64,000 bases of DNA from Paracyclopina nana. Its lineage: Eukaryota > Arthropoda > Copepoda > Cyclopoida > Cyclopettidae. Under the pieces are notes generated by a model. It saw only the letters and a program-made list of their open reading frames with translations. It searched no databases and was not told where the DNA came from. The position numbers and the translations under genes are program-made. Below are positions 54,701-64,000 of the stretch, piece after piece; within the stretch, counting starts at the first letter, position 1, and each line of letters begins with the position of its first letter. Location: contig JAGUCH010000002.1 of assembly GCA_019096065.1 (NCBI GenBank), positions 13,032,501 through 13,096,500 on the forward strand, given 5' to 3'.

Positions 54701-55896
54701 TCATGCGAAAGAAGAATAGTGATTGATGGGGATCACTTGGGCGACTGTATGCACATTGCCAGCTTCATCGATAACTTCGTACTCAATTTTGGTGGTAATT
54801 TCATTTTTCGTTCTTCGCCGTTTGGGTGTTTTCTGCTGAGGGTTTTCGGGGTGTTGGCTCTTGACATGGTTGAGCAGATGGTGAGATCTAAAAAATCCGC
54901 AATGATTAAACTCTTCAATTTTAAAGTTATCGAACAGGAGTACCTGTTGAAAGCTTTGCCACAGTCAAGGCAAGCATATGGCTTATCGCCCAGATGAATC
55001 CTTCGGTGCCTTTCTAATTGTTGGCGACAAAAGAAAGTCTTGTCGCAGTCAGCGCAAAGCCAATTTTTAGCTTCAGCAACATGCGACCTTCTGACGTGCT
55101 CATCTAATGAGCCTTTTCGAATGAAAAACGCTCCACATTCAACGCAAACGAACTTTGGAGGACCAGAATGACTTTTCTCGTGCACTTGTAAGCTATCTTT
55201 CCTCGTAAATGAGCTTGTACAGCCTTCTACGGGACACACAAACCTTTCCCTGGAAAATTGTCGATTGAAATAATCTGAAAGTCTCCTTTTGATATGAGCA
55301 TGTACAAACCTTCCAAAATGTTTTCGCCTGACATGTTGCCGCAAAAGCTCTCTCGACTTAAACTCCATGTCACATTGGTCGCACTGCTGCTTTGCCTTTT
55401 CCAGATTTGTGTCTTTCTCTGCACTCAATTTCTTGGCCTTCTGTCTGGCTTTTCTTTTGCTCTCACAGCACATGTCACATCGGTCATCATTATCATCACA
55501 ATTGTCGCCTTTAACTACTACCAGACACTTGGGATGCCTTCTTACAGTCTCGTCATTAAATTTATCTGATAAAGCGTTGCCACATAATTCGTCGACGCCA
55601 ATGCACGCTTTGTATGCCTTAAGGGACTCGATAAGCTCACCTAGTCTCTCGCCAGCCTGACACAGTTCAAACTGGAAATCATGCAGCAGATTCCGCTTGT
55701 ATGAAAAAATGGCTCCGTACAGCACTCCCTCATTTTCAGCTAGGCTCATGTAAACTGGCGGCATTTCTCGAAGAAACTTATCACACGTCAGCCACGAAAT
55801 TCTCACCTTCTCTTCGCACTCCTCTGAATTTACTTTAGGGACTCTAATGCGAGCTACCGAAAAGTCGGACAAATCAAGCCCTGACAGATAGTCCAT
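54701..55896 (-). CDS. C2H2 zinc-finger protein, two exons
   Basis: Exons are 55896-54944 and 54887-54701, giving 379 residues. The first 160 residues have no recognised domain, then a CDMCC/Lys-rich linker leads to five C2H2 fingers: CDQCDMEFKSRELLRQHVRRKH, CPVEGCTSSF..HEKSH, CVECGAFFIRKGSLDEHVRRSH, CADCDKTF..HRRIH, and CLDCGKAFNRSHHLLNHVKS-QH. The last finger is completed only by splicing to the second exon. The tail is basic (KTPKRRRTKNE) and then acidic. It is presumably a DNA-binding regulator; its targets are unknown. The second exon overlaps no neighbour; FAM210 ends 93 bp away, convergent. An ATG at 55914 would add six residues. Confidence 0.85.
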
Positions 55897-56299
55897 GATG
55901 CAAAAAGTGCCCAATTTTACAGACTAACTAGTAACAGCTACTGCTTGACTTATGTTTGTTTTCATTTTTTCACAGAAAACTTGCCAAACTAACGAGTTGT
56001 AAAATTTTGGGCGAACATTAAGAAAATCTTCGCGCATAGCATAAGGCAATTTGAGAATAATTGGTTTCTTCAAAGATCTTTAACACTCTATAATTCAGAA
56101 GAGTCACAGCTGCTTGGTTTTGAGAGAAATCTCTATATTTTTCAGTGATCCTTGTTGAAACATTGGAAGCGTGTACTAAGATACTTGTAAACAAAACGGA
56201 TCGAATTCTTTCAACTTAACGTTTCCGTCCGTTGATTTTTGAGTTTAAACTTCGCTCCGGATTTTAATTAAGGACTTAAGAAGACAGGTTCTGTTCAAG
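55897..56299. other. Divergent intergenic region
   Basis: This gap of about 400 bp lies between the zinc-finger gene and the methyltransferase-like gene. It presumably holds promoters; I recognise nothing else. Confidence 0.4.
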
Positions 56300-57827
56300 A
56301 TGGATAATAAGCCTCTGATTTTATCCGACGACATGAGCTTGGTTGAGCATGACTTACAAAATGTCTACCGCCATTTTAAGTCCAAGAAAACCGATGACTG
56401 CGCAACGGCTTTTGATGTAAAATTCAAGAAAAAGGAAGACATGGGTGGATTGTCCAAGGCCATTTTGAAGCACCGAATCCAAAACCTGACTGGAAAAAGC
56501 CTATCAGTGATGGAATCCGAGATGGGGAAACCTTTTGATACTGTTCAAGATGTGCGTAAGCTGGCCAAACTGTTGCTCCTGGAAGCTTTCGGAAAACTTC
56601 CTCACTTGCCCGAAGAGCCTGCGATTGGAAAGGTTGCCGTTGTCAATGACAGGAAAAGACCACTTGAGAAAGAAATCGAGGAACCTGCACCAAGAGCTAG
56701 ATATAATCGTAAATCGATAGCAGTCGCTACTGCAAGCTACGAGTCTCCGGTCAAGCGCCCAAGAAGGTCAGAGCTGCCTTCTCGTAAAGTAGAGCCCGCT
56801 CCCGAGCCTATGGACGCGGAGGAGGAGGAGGAGGAAGACTCTCCTGACTGTGCAGATGATATCGCTGACCTTGGCCTTGGACCCAACCCAACTCCCCAAA
56901 TGGTTGCACTGAAGAGAAAAAGTATGGCTGCTGCTGGAAAGAAGGTTAGAACTCCAGCCAAGTCTCCCCCTAAAAAGGTAGCCGTAAAGGTAGCTCAACC
57001 AGTCGTTAAGAAGCCTGTAGTGATTCCTCCAAAGGACTGTTTTCCTGGTGACAAAAACAGCTCACTGTTCATGGTAAATGCTAACTTGGGCGATAAGAAA
57101 ATTGGCCATCTTGAGTTCACCAAGGTACAAAATCTAGTTGGACCAAGCTTTCAAGGAGCCAACTTGACCTTCTTGCATACTCCTGTTGAATGGACTCCGA
57201 CTGATGTCTTTGCACTTGTCATGAATGTCAAGCTATTGAACAAGAAAGCAAACTTAAGTTCCTTCCTCGTACTCATTGGATGTGGAGTGTCTAATGTCAA
57301 CCTATTCAGGGATGCATTGTTCAGGCACACTCGACATGTTCAGCTTGTCGTGTTCGAGAACGAACAGATGAATAGGAATGCAGCCAGCAATGAAACCATG
57401 CTGAGGGACACGACAGCCCTTTTTCTTTTGGCTTACTTCTTCCCTGGCTGTGAAGACGAAAACACTTTGCCACCATCACGAATGACCAGACCTGATGTTA
57501 CAACCTGTTTTCGCACAAAATCAGCTGAGGACTTGGAAAACACAGTCATTCACACATTCTCTGAAGAGGGAGATTGGGTTTTTGATGTTTGTTGCAAAGG
57601 CCGTGAGTTGACACTTGCTGGTAAGAATTAAAAATATCATCTTGGCCTTGCTCAATCTAATACCTTTTGGACTCTTTTTTTTAGCTCAGAAAAGTGGACG
57701 CAATGCAGTTGCATTCGAGGATGACGTCGATTTGCTTGAAGAATTGGCTGAAAAGGCTCGTGCCATAGCTGTGCACCACGATGCCAAATTCCGTCCTGAG
57801 GTGGACGGAAGAATTTTGACTCTGTAA
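56300..57827 (+). CDS. Degenerate beta-class DNA methyltransferase-like protein, two exons
   Basis: Exons are 56300-57620 and 57685-57827, giving 487 residues. Residues about 1-110 are helical and unknown. About 115-245 are disordered with basic AT-hook-like stretches (SPVKRPRRSE, RTPAKSPPKK) and an acidic run. About 250-487 resemble the N6-adenine/N4-cytosine methyltransferases in which the catalytic motif precedes the SAM motif. GANLTFLHTPVEW sits where the DPPY motif should be, a Rossmann-like middle follows (SSFLVLIGCGVSNVNLF), and then NTVIHTFSEEGDWVFDVCCK, REL.LAAQKSGRNAVAFEDD, which matches motif I (usually DPFxGxGT). Both catalytic DPPY and the glycine loop are replaced, so it is probably inactive and may bind DNA or a partner. 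AATAAA is at 57855-57860. Confidence 0.7.
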
Positions 57828-57888
57828 AATCCTTTAATAAGTGAATACAAGAGAAATAAAAAACCGTGAGACAATAATCATAAAGCAG

Positions 57889-58884
57889 TCAAGTCTGTTG
57901 TCGTTTCCTGGGCCTCTTCTTTTTCAAAGGAGGCGAATCTGCTTCAGCAACATTTTGTAGATGCTTGAGGTCAGCACTAAACAGCACAGAGTGTGCCCAA
58001 CCAGCATATTCTCCATACAGATTACGAAAGTGGTCACCGATCTCTGCGTAAATCTTGTCAGTCACGCTTTTGTAGGCTTTCAAGTGAGGCAGGTAATTTT
58101 GGGCCGCAATTTGAAACATGTGAGTATCTACAGGAATGGCATCAGGCTTGTCTAAGGACATGAGCAAAATACAGTCGGCCACTTTCGGCCCTATGCCATT
58201 GAACTTTATCAGAGCTTGCTTTGCTTCAGAATAAGGCTGAGACCGAAGCCCTATCAAATAATCTCTGCCACCGAGTTCAAGGAGCTGTTTGGCTGTTTTG
58301 GCAATATACCCAGCCCTGTATCCAAACCCAAGATCTCTCAATTTTGACTCCACTTCAGCCTGAGCTAGGTTTTCAATGGCAGGGAACGAGTAAAATTCCT
58401 TGCCTTCTACTTCAGCCACAACTTCGCCATAGTGAGAGCATAGCTTCTCCACCATTCCTGAAATTCTCTGGATGTTGTTGTTGGTTGAGCATATAAAGGA
58501 GAATAGATTTTCGACTGGATCTTGTCGAAGCATTCGAATGCCGGGATAATTCAGGGCAATCTTTTCAAATACTGGATCCTCCTTCGACCAACTCTTATAG
58601 AAAGGGGCCAAATCAACACTGAGTTGAAAGTAGTCGAGCAAAAAGGCGTCTTCGTCAATGTCATGATCTTTGGGAACACTTTTGTATAAGAGATGAGTTT
58701 CATCTTGAGACAATAGCCATACTCTGTTGGCCAATACACCAATCCAGGACTTGGTGGCATTCTCTCCCTCGTAGGAGGTCCATCTAAAGCTTTGACCACA
58801 CTTTAATACAATATCAAGCCTCAGTTGCTCCTTCATGCACTTTAGCTTTTTCCATGGCAAAGATTCAAGCCTAAGCTTAGCCAT
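57889..58884 (-). CDS. OGG1: 8-oxoguanine DNA glycosylase OGG1, single exon
   Basis: OGG1 excises 8-oxoguanine opposite cytosine and nicks the strand (base excision repair; nucleus and mitochondria). The 331-residue product has the N-terminal domain with QSFRWTSYEG, LFSFICSTNNNIQRISGMVE, the helix-hairpin-helix FNGIGPKVADCILL with catalytic Lys 234, and DAIPVDTHMFQIA with Asp 253. The C-terminus is a basic KKKRPRKRQQT, plausibly a nuclear signal. The ATG is preceded by a strong acceptor (pyrimidine tract, TTTCTAG, then one G), and FAM185A ends only 63 bp upstream on the same strand. Its 3' end converges on the methyltransferase-like gene, 61 bp away. Confidence 0.97.
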   Translation of the reverse strand: MAKLRLESLPWKKLKCMKEQLRLDIVLKCGQSFRWTSYEGENATKSWIGVLANRVWLLSQDETHLLYKSVPKDHDIDEDAFLLDYFQLSVDLAPFYKSWSKEDPVFEKIALNYPGIRMLRQDPVENLFSFICSTNNNIQRISGMVEKLCSHYGEVVAEVEGKEFYSFPAIENLAQAEVESKLRDLGFGYRAGYIAKTAKQLLELGGRDYLIGLRSQPYSEAKQALIKFNGIGPKVADCILLMSLDKPDAIPVDTHMFQIAAQNYLPHLKAYKSVTDKIYAEIGDHFRNLYGEYAGWAHSVLFSADLKHLQNVAEADSPPLKKKRPRKRQQT

Positions 58885-58947
58885 CCTAGAAAGGAAATGC
58901 AGAAAAAATATCAGCTCACGTTAAACTATGAACCTGCATGTCTTTAT
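58885..58947 (-). promoter_or_regulatory. FAM185A-OGG1 junction: AATAAA overlapping stop, acceptor at ATG
   Basis: The gap is only 63 bp. AATAAA (58948-58943) shares its first base with the FAM185A TGA stop. About 55 nt later a pyrimidine-rich tract ends in CTAG (AG at 58887-58886), one base before the OGG1 ATG. There is no room for a separate promoter plus a non-coding exon. Confidence 0.65.
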
Positions 58948-60803
58948 TCAATTTGAGTCACAAGATCCTTCTTCTGCAGTTTGTTCGTATGACTTGTCTT
59001 CGTTCACAGAGACGTGCACAGTTCCCTGGTAAGCAGAAATTGTCAGAGTTGGAACTGTGGACTCACTCTTTGAGTCAACAGTGGAGAATTCCTCAAAGCC
59101 AGTGTCTTTTGACAGGCAAAGTTCTCCTGTATTTTGAAGCTTTGGGGCGATTTCTGTCATTGGAGCAGACACTTTCAGCTTGAAACTGCAGCTAGCTGGA
59201 ACAGAGATGAAAACGTCTCCTTTCGCGACAGTTATTATAGAATCTTGCGTGATGTTCTTCACAGAGCCTTGTACACTTCCATGGGTAACAGTAGCTGAAA
59301 TGCTACCCCCACTGACATTGGCGAAAATATTGCCCACTTCACACACGACAATTGTAACGTGTGATCCACTAATGTCTCTACAAGTCACATGACCATTTTT
59401 GGTGGACAGCAGGCATTCCTCTGACCTGACTTCGCTCCACAAGCTAATGTCACCGTCGTTGGTGGAAGCAACTAAGCTCGGTCCATAAATTCCTGCTCCT
59501 TTGGCTACAAAATCACCGTCACCGTAGGTTTCAGCAACAATTTTACCATCAACAATTCCATCGCAGGAAATATCACCCAATCTTGAGCTGAGGGTGATTT
59601 CTTCAGCTGTCACGTCTTTAATCCTGATATTGCCTACTTCGCTGGACAATCCAACTTTTCTGAGGTCCTCAATCAAAGTTCCATCGAAGTGTATGTGTGC
59701 TCCTAAATCTCCCTGAACGTATATCTTGCTCATCAGGGTGGGCACCAAGCAGACAGTTTTCAGAGCGGAGTCATACGACTCAACGATGTGTCTAAGACTA
59801 AAGATTTTGAGAGCAGATGCCAGGGATGATTTGGAAGAAACCTCGCTGTCGTCTGACCTCTCCTTCGGGTGCCAAATAGAAACGTGTGCTGTTGAAGAAT
59901 ATCCATCTGGGGAACTTATAACAGCTTCGTCACTGGAGGAGGAGAAGTGATACTGCTCGAACATTGATCCCACTTCTTCCAGTGAAGAAGCATCAGACAG
60001 GTACACATAAGACTGAAAATTTAATAATTATTTAGCAAATTTGCTTGATCATCCTTTGCCAGCATCAAAACTTACGTGGTGATGATTGCTTGGATTAATT
60101 ACGGAGTATGAATCAATGCGATGATTAGCACGCCCGTACAATAAAACATGCAATGGGCTCGATTCAGACAAGTTATCAAGTTCATCATCAGATGAGCTAG
60201 ACGTGGGAAAAAACTGTTTCTCGTTGAGAGAATTTGTCAAGTGGTTTGAAACAATTCCGGCCAGCTTCTCTAGCTCAGCTTGCTTGGCCTCTTTGGCCTC
60301 TTTGAAGGTTGACGATGGGCATGACTCCTCCACATCCTGCAGCGTGAGTTGTTGCTTGTCAAGCAATGTTACAGACGCATCTTGCTGCTCACGGAATTGT
60401 TGGATCATCTTTCGATTCATCTCATTATCTACGTTATTTTTCTCATTGAAAAAAGAACCTTTCACCTAAATATATGATTTTAAAAAAACAGGATTAAATA
60501 AAGTCCAAGTTTACAACTCACTTGTACGGTGAAAGGAGCTCGAATCACTAAAGAACTATCATATGCTGCATGTTTTACGAATTTCTCGAGCAAAATACGT
60601 CCAGATGAGCCACTCTGCTGCTTCCCACGTGAGCCATTGTGATTGCGAAAGCGTGCGGAGGTTCCACCAGATGGAGAGCTTTTGTGAAACCATCGCCAAC
60701 TCAGCAACCCCATTGGCGTCAATTTTGAGCATGTATTTTGAAACAGCCTACGTTTCGCTGGCAATGCGATTTGGCCCCGAAAGGCCCAGAGAGGAGATGA
60801 CAT
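58948..60803 (-). CDS. FAM185A: FAM185A homologue (DUF4097 beta-helix-like), three exons
   Basis: Exons are 60803-60522, 60465-60076 and 60012-58948, giving 578 residues; human FAM185A is shorter (about 392). The N-terminus (MSSPLWAFRGQIALPAKRRLF) fits a mitochondrial presequence. The last 280 residues form repeated DUF4097-type strands: GDLGAHIHFDGT, SSEVGNIRIKDVTAEEITL, SRLGDISCDGIVDGKIVAET, TNDGDISLWSEV, TKNGHVTCRDISG and THGSVQGSVKN, a right-handed beta-solenoid pattern. The middle (about 95-240) is Ser/Glu/Gln-rich and disordered and accounts for the extra length. Its function is unknown. It is upstream of OGG1 on the same strand. Confidence 0.85.
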
Positions 60804-63704
60804 TGCGTACTTGATGGAGCTTTAACTACTAAAAGCTCAGCAAGTTGAGGAACATTTTTGTTTGTTTACTATTTTTGCATTGAATTTGACGGAAGAATTT
60901 AATCACTCGTAGCGCAACCTCATTGAAAAGTGATATCTGCTCTTTGCCTTAATTACTTCTTAGAGAATTGTAACAGAGCTTGATGCATATCATGGCCAGG
61001 ATTTATTTCGATGGCTACTAATTGGGCAAAACGAATCACTTTTTTTATCATAGACGGTTGGACCTAAATAAAAGCTAAGCACACGAAGGAAGGGAGATAC
61101 CAAATATATATATATATATGCAAATGTGAAAATATTATAAGAATTTTTATATACTTTAATACGATTTCCTCGTGTTATAATTCAGTTTACCGATCCGGCT
61201 CAGCTCTTTTATATCACAGTACTTTCTAAGCAATTTGGGGGATATTAAGAGTCTTTGGAGGAGCCAGGTGGCAAATTCATGGTAAGCGAAAATTCTAGAA
61301 TCAAATGACACCTATCCCAATAGTACCCCCATATAGTGGGATGATTAAGTTATTAAGCAACATGGGCTTAGAAATGCTCCTGGGCTGAGCTAGAGGCCAA
61401 TTTTTGGACCTGGGTGGAAAATTGGCGATTTTTTGGCTCTTTTTAGAAAGCATTAAAAATTCAATTGCTCCAGCTATGCAAGGCTGATCAAAAAAAAATT
61501 TTTTACCTCTTTACTACTGGGTTATGAGGAGTTTTTTGACAGCAAATTATTTTCACTAGGCTTATTGGTTTGTCAGCTGAAAGAGAAAACGCTCAAAACT
61601 GTTTTTATTAAGAAAACTTGATCTAACATCTTTTAGCTAAAAAAAGTGCCAAAATTAAAAATGCCGTTTTTAATTGGTTAATTAACGCTTTCAGCTACTT
61701 TTGCAAATCTTATATATACAGTCTGTCCCGTAGATTTCTGTACACTTTGAAATCAAAAGTTTGTGTTAGAACTTTTGGAAATACTAGACACAATTGATTC
61801 CGTTGGAAAGCTTGAAACTTAAGCCATCTTTTTTAGTTTTGAGATTTAAAAAAAGTATTAGTTTTGATTAAGACTCAAAATTAATAGTTACTACTACAAA
61901 TTCACGCCCATTTTCACTGATTTTTTTGATGAAAAGACAAAGGTCATCAAAAATTATTTATTCAATTTCACTTAAAATTGGTTAAACATTTGATCTTGAT
62001 AAACAAAAAATCCCAAAGATGTGTTGCTTAAAACACCAATTTTGAATGTTTTTTGGTAGGCAGTGGCCTTATTGTCTTTTTTCTTTTTACTGAAAAATAT
62101 CCTTTCCAATCATCCACCTTTCTGATGAGCCAGCACAGTGCTGCAAGATTTTTTTCATGAAAAAATGTCAAAAAATAGCCAGGATTAGCTTAGTTGGTCA
62201 ATAAAAGCAGGTTTTGGCAAATTTGCTTTTTTGGGAGAAAAATTAAGGGTACCTCAGGAAAATTAAGTTTTCTCATTTTTTTACTTTTAATTTTTTTATC
62301 CATTGAAGGAAAAAAAGATGGCCAAAAATTCAAGCTTTCCTATGATATCCATTGTGTCTAATATTTCCCGTATTCGTAACACAAACTTTTGATTTCTAAT
62401 TGTGCAGAAATCTCCGGGACAGTCTGTATATTTATGCTGTAAGCCAAAGGTGTAAAGTCGCTAAATTCCATGCGCCATCTAGCCTGGCATCTTTGCCCAG
62501 TACATTTGACATGGCTACAGTGCAGTGCATACCCCATGAACCCTTTTGTGAAAGTAAAAGCCGGATCAAAGTTGTAAGAAATGCATAGGGCCTTAGCTGT
62601 GGTGTTACCTTTCAAATGCAATAGTCCCTGTCGTCAAGGGTAAACAGCGCCCCCTATTGTGAAAATAGAGCTAGTATCAACGCAGCGGCGTAGCAATGGG
62701 AAATCACGTTTTTTGACTTTTTCTTGAAACCTATGCAGTATTTTCAAAAATGATGAAAATAAACTCATAAGTATTTTTCTCAACAGCAATTTTAGTGAAA
62801 AAATGACCTTTTGTGTATGTCATATTCACCCAAGAACTCAATATCCATCGGAACTATGTTTGTGGCAAAGAGAAGATTCTCTGAAATCAGGAACATTTTG
62901 TAAATGTCTTCAAATGACAGCTCATATTTTGGTTTTATGCTACAATATCATCAGTTTTTGTATAAAAGTAGTAGGAAAAGGTGCTGGATTCAGGGGCCTA
63001 AGATCAGTGGAGGAATTTTCTGAAATGCCGGAAATGAGTTCCCTCTATAGTTTCTTACGCTCAAATGCAAGGCTTATTGTTATTATTAGAAGTGTTACTA
63101 AAAAGGCACCGTAAAGCCATCTTTCAAATGCAATTGAATTAAAGTTGAAAAAGTTATTTCAAAGTTAATGATTTTCTTAACAACCATTGGCTTTAGCAAA
63201 TGTAGTTATAATGAAATTGAAATGCATTTTCATTGTTTATTGCGAACATTTGCAAATGAGGATGAAAGCCTTCTCAATGCATTGCGAGGCTGCTTATGAA
63301 ATGACCGCGTTACTTTTAGCCCAATCAAACTGCATTAGGTCCCTGTTTTAATGTATTCTTTATTAATGGCCTTGTTAATAGGAATTGCACACATACATAT
63401 TAATTTTCTACTGAATGCATTTTTGCAGCTCAAATGCAATTACATCATATTTTAAACTTCTGCACGACATAACTGCTTGCAATGTCGGCTACTGAAATGA
63501 GCTAATCACATATTAATCACAATAATTTGTCAAATTGGAATGCATTGCAATGACGCATTCTCATGACTGAGCATCATTGCTTAAAAAATGCAAACTTTGA
63601 GCGCTTAGTTGCGCTGACTACTTCCAAAGGGTTTTGAACGAAAAAAGGAACACGATATATCAAATTCAAGGACCAAAATTCTTCTCATCATTTCAGGCAT
63701 TGCT
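60804..63704. other. AT-rich intergenic region with a MITE
   Basis: This 2.9-kb gap contains a short (AT)n tract at about 61106-61119, a Tc1/mariner-type MITE (61719-62426), and from about 62590 onward AT-rich DNA with many 'aaatgcaatt' and 'gcattgcaat' words that may be another degenerate repeat. No convincing gene was found. Confidence 0.5.
61719..62426. mobile_element. Tc1/mariner-type MITE, 708 bp, TA target duplication
   Basis: The left end 'cagtctgtcccgtagatttc' and the right end (reverse complement) 'cagactgtcccggagatttc' begin imperfect terminal inverted repeats of about 115 bp. Shared blocks include 'gaaatcaaaagtttgtgtta', 'tagacacaat' and 'ggaaagcttgaa'. Both ends are flanked by TA. 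It has no transposase reading frame, so it is non-autonomous. Confidence 0.9.
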
Positions 63705-63824
63705 TCACTTCCTCTTGGCACGCTCAGTCATCTCATCAAATTGCCTTTCAGCTGCAATGGCTTCGGGAGTGGTCAAGTCGGCCATGGCACTGGATGATTG
63801 GACGCCAAAGGTGGTATTTGGATC
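63705..63824 (-). CDS. Terminal exon of a gene leaving the window (partial)
   Basis: A 40-codon open stretch (39 residues plus TGA) follows a plausible acceptor (tttcgtag|GAT; AG at 63826-63825). It encodes DPNTTFGVQSSSAMADLTTP and then EAIAAERQFDEMTERAKRK, a soluble charged C-terminal helix with coding-like composition. The rest of the gene would lie beyond 64000, with 63825-64000 as intron. I do not recognise the family. A chance open frame or gene fragment is possible. Confidence 0.4.
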   Translation of the reverse strand, partial: DPNTTFGVQSSSAMADLTTPEAIAAERQFDEMTERAKRK

Positions 63825-64000
63825 CTACGAAAGGGATCACAGTGAATAAATTGATTGCGTTTTGCTTAAAAAATTTGAAATGCAATTCATTGCAATAATA
63901 AAGTTTTGAGTTCATGCAAATTTCAGAAAGGTTAAGTGAATCGTTTCACTTATGTAAACATTTGCTAATAAAAAACGCATTAGGCAATTAATAATAAGGC

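Noticed and set aside
62803..63114. 103-codon open frame on the plus strand
   Set aside because: Atypical composition, no recognisable domain, in AT-rich repeat-like DNA; not supported as a gene.

Overview
This is nuclear DNA from an invertebrate animal. The genes have canonical GT-AG introns, many only 36-100 bp long, AATAAA polyadenylation signals and metazoan-specific families (UVRAG, SEL1L, FAM185A, PIGX, HEATR5). Several large genes are single-exon (FAN1, KDM1A, a thiolation fusion gene, OGG1). The AT-rich gaps hold many non-autonomous inverted-repeat elements and no transposase gene that I can see. An arthropod, perhaps a crustacean, would fit, but the sequence alone does not prove it.

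Layout. 1-2467: a large inverted-repeat element with a 152-bp tandem triplication. 2468-5884 (-): PIGX then FAN1. 6322-8700 (+): the histone demethylase KDM1A. 8701-10944: a gap with a second copy of the 5' element. 10945-12159 (+): an HMG-box-like, lysine-rich chromatin protein. 12365-15280 (-): a 971-residue fusion of a cysteine-desulfurase-like enzyme with a TtcA-type tRNA thiolase. 15656-16388: two small convergent genes (NCBP2AS2 and an orphan). 16389-19946: a repeat-rich gap. 19947-22277 (-): UVRAG. 24332-27381 (-): SEL1L then DERL1, two partners of ER-associated degradation. 28002-30916 (+): TMEM65 then a leucine-rich-repeat-like protein. 31084-31842 (-): RANBP1. 32343-38627 (+): a prolyl 4-hydroxylase alpha subunit whose 4.4-kb intron is packed with nested repeats. 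38748-39563 (+): an orphan. 39752-53019 (-): HEATR5B in nine exons; its 6.3-kb intron contains a complete small membrane-protein gene on the other strand. 53732-54607 (+): FAM210-like. 54701-55896 (-): a C2H2 zinc-finger protein. 56300-57827 (+): a protein with a degenerate beta-class DNA methyltransferase fold. 57889-60803 (-): FAM185A then OGG1. 60804-64000: a gap with a Tc1/mariner-type MITE, then the last exon of a gene that leaves the window.

Three observations stand out. (1) Five tandem same-strand gene pairs are separated by only 63-215 bp. In each pair the downstream ATG is preceded by a splice-acceptor-like sequence (strong in OGG1, DERL1 and the LRR gene, weaker in FAN1 and the 38748 orphan). 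In two pairs AATAAA overlaps the stop codon of the upstream gene. This is the layout expected of polycistronic transcripts resolved by spliced-leader trans-splicing. (2) The desulfurase-TtcA fusion puts the sulfur donor and the sulfur-inserting enzyme in one chain. (3) A conserved-looking but catalytically stripped methyltransferase fold is attached to a basic, AT-hook-like region. Exon boundaries were worked out by eye from GT-AG sites and reading phase.
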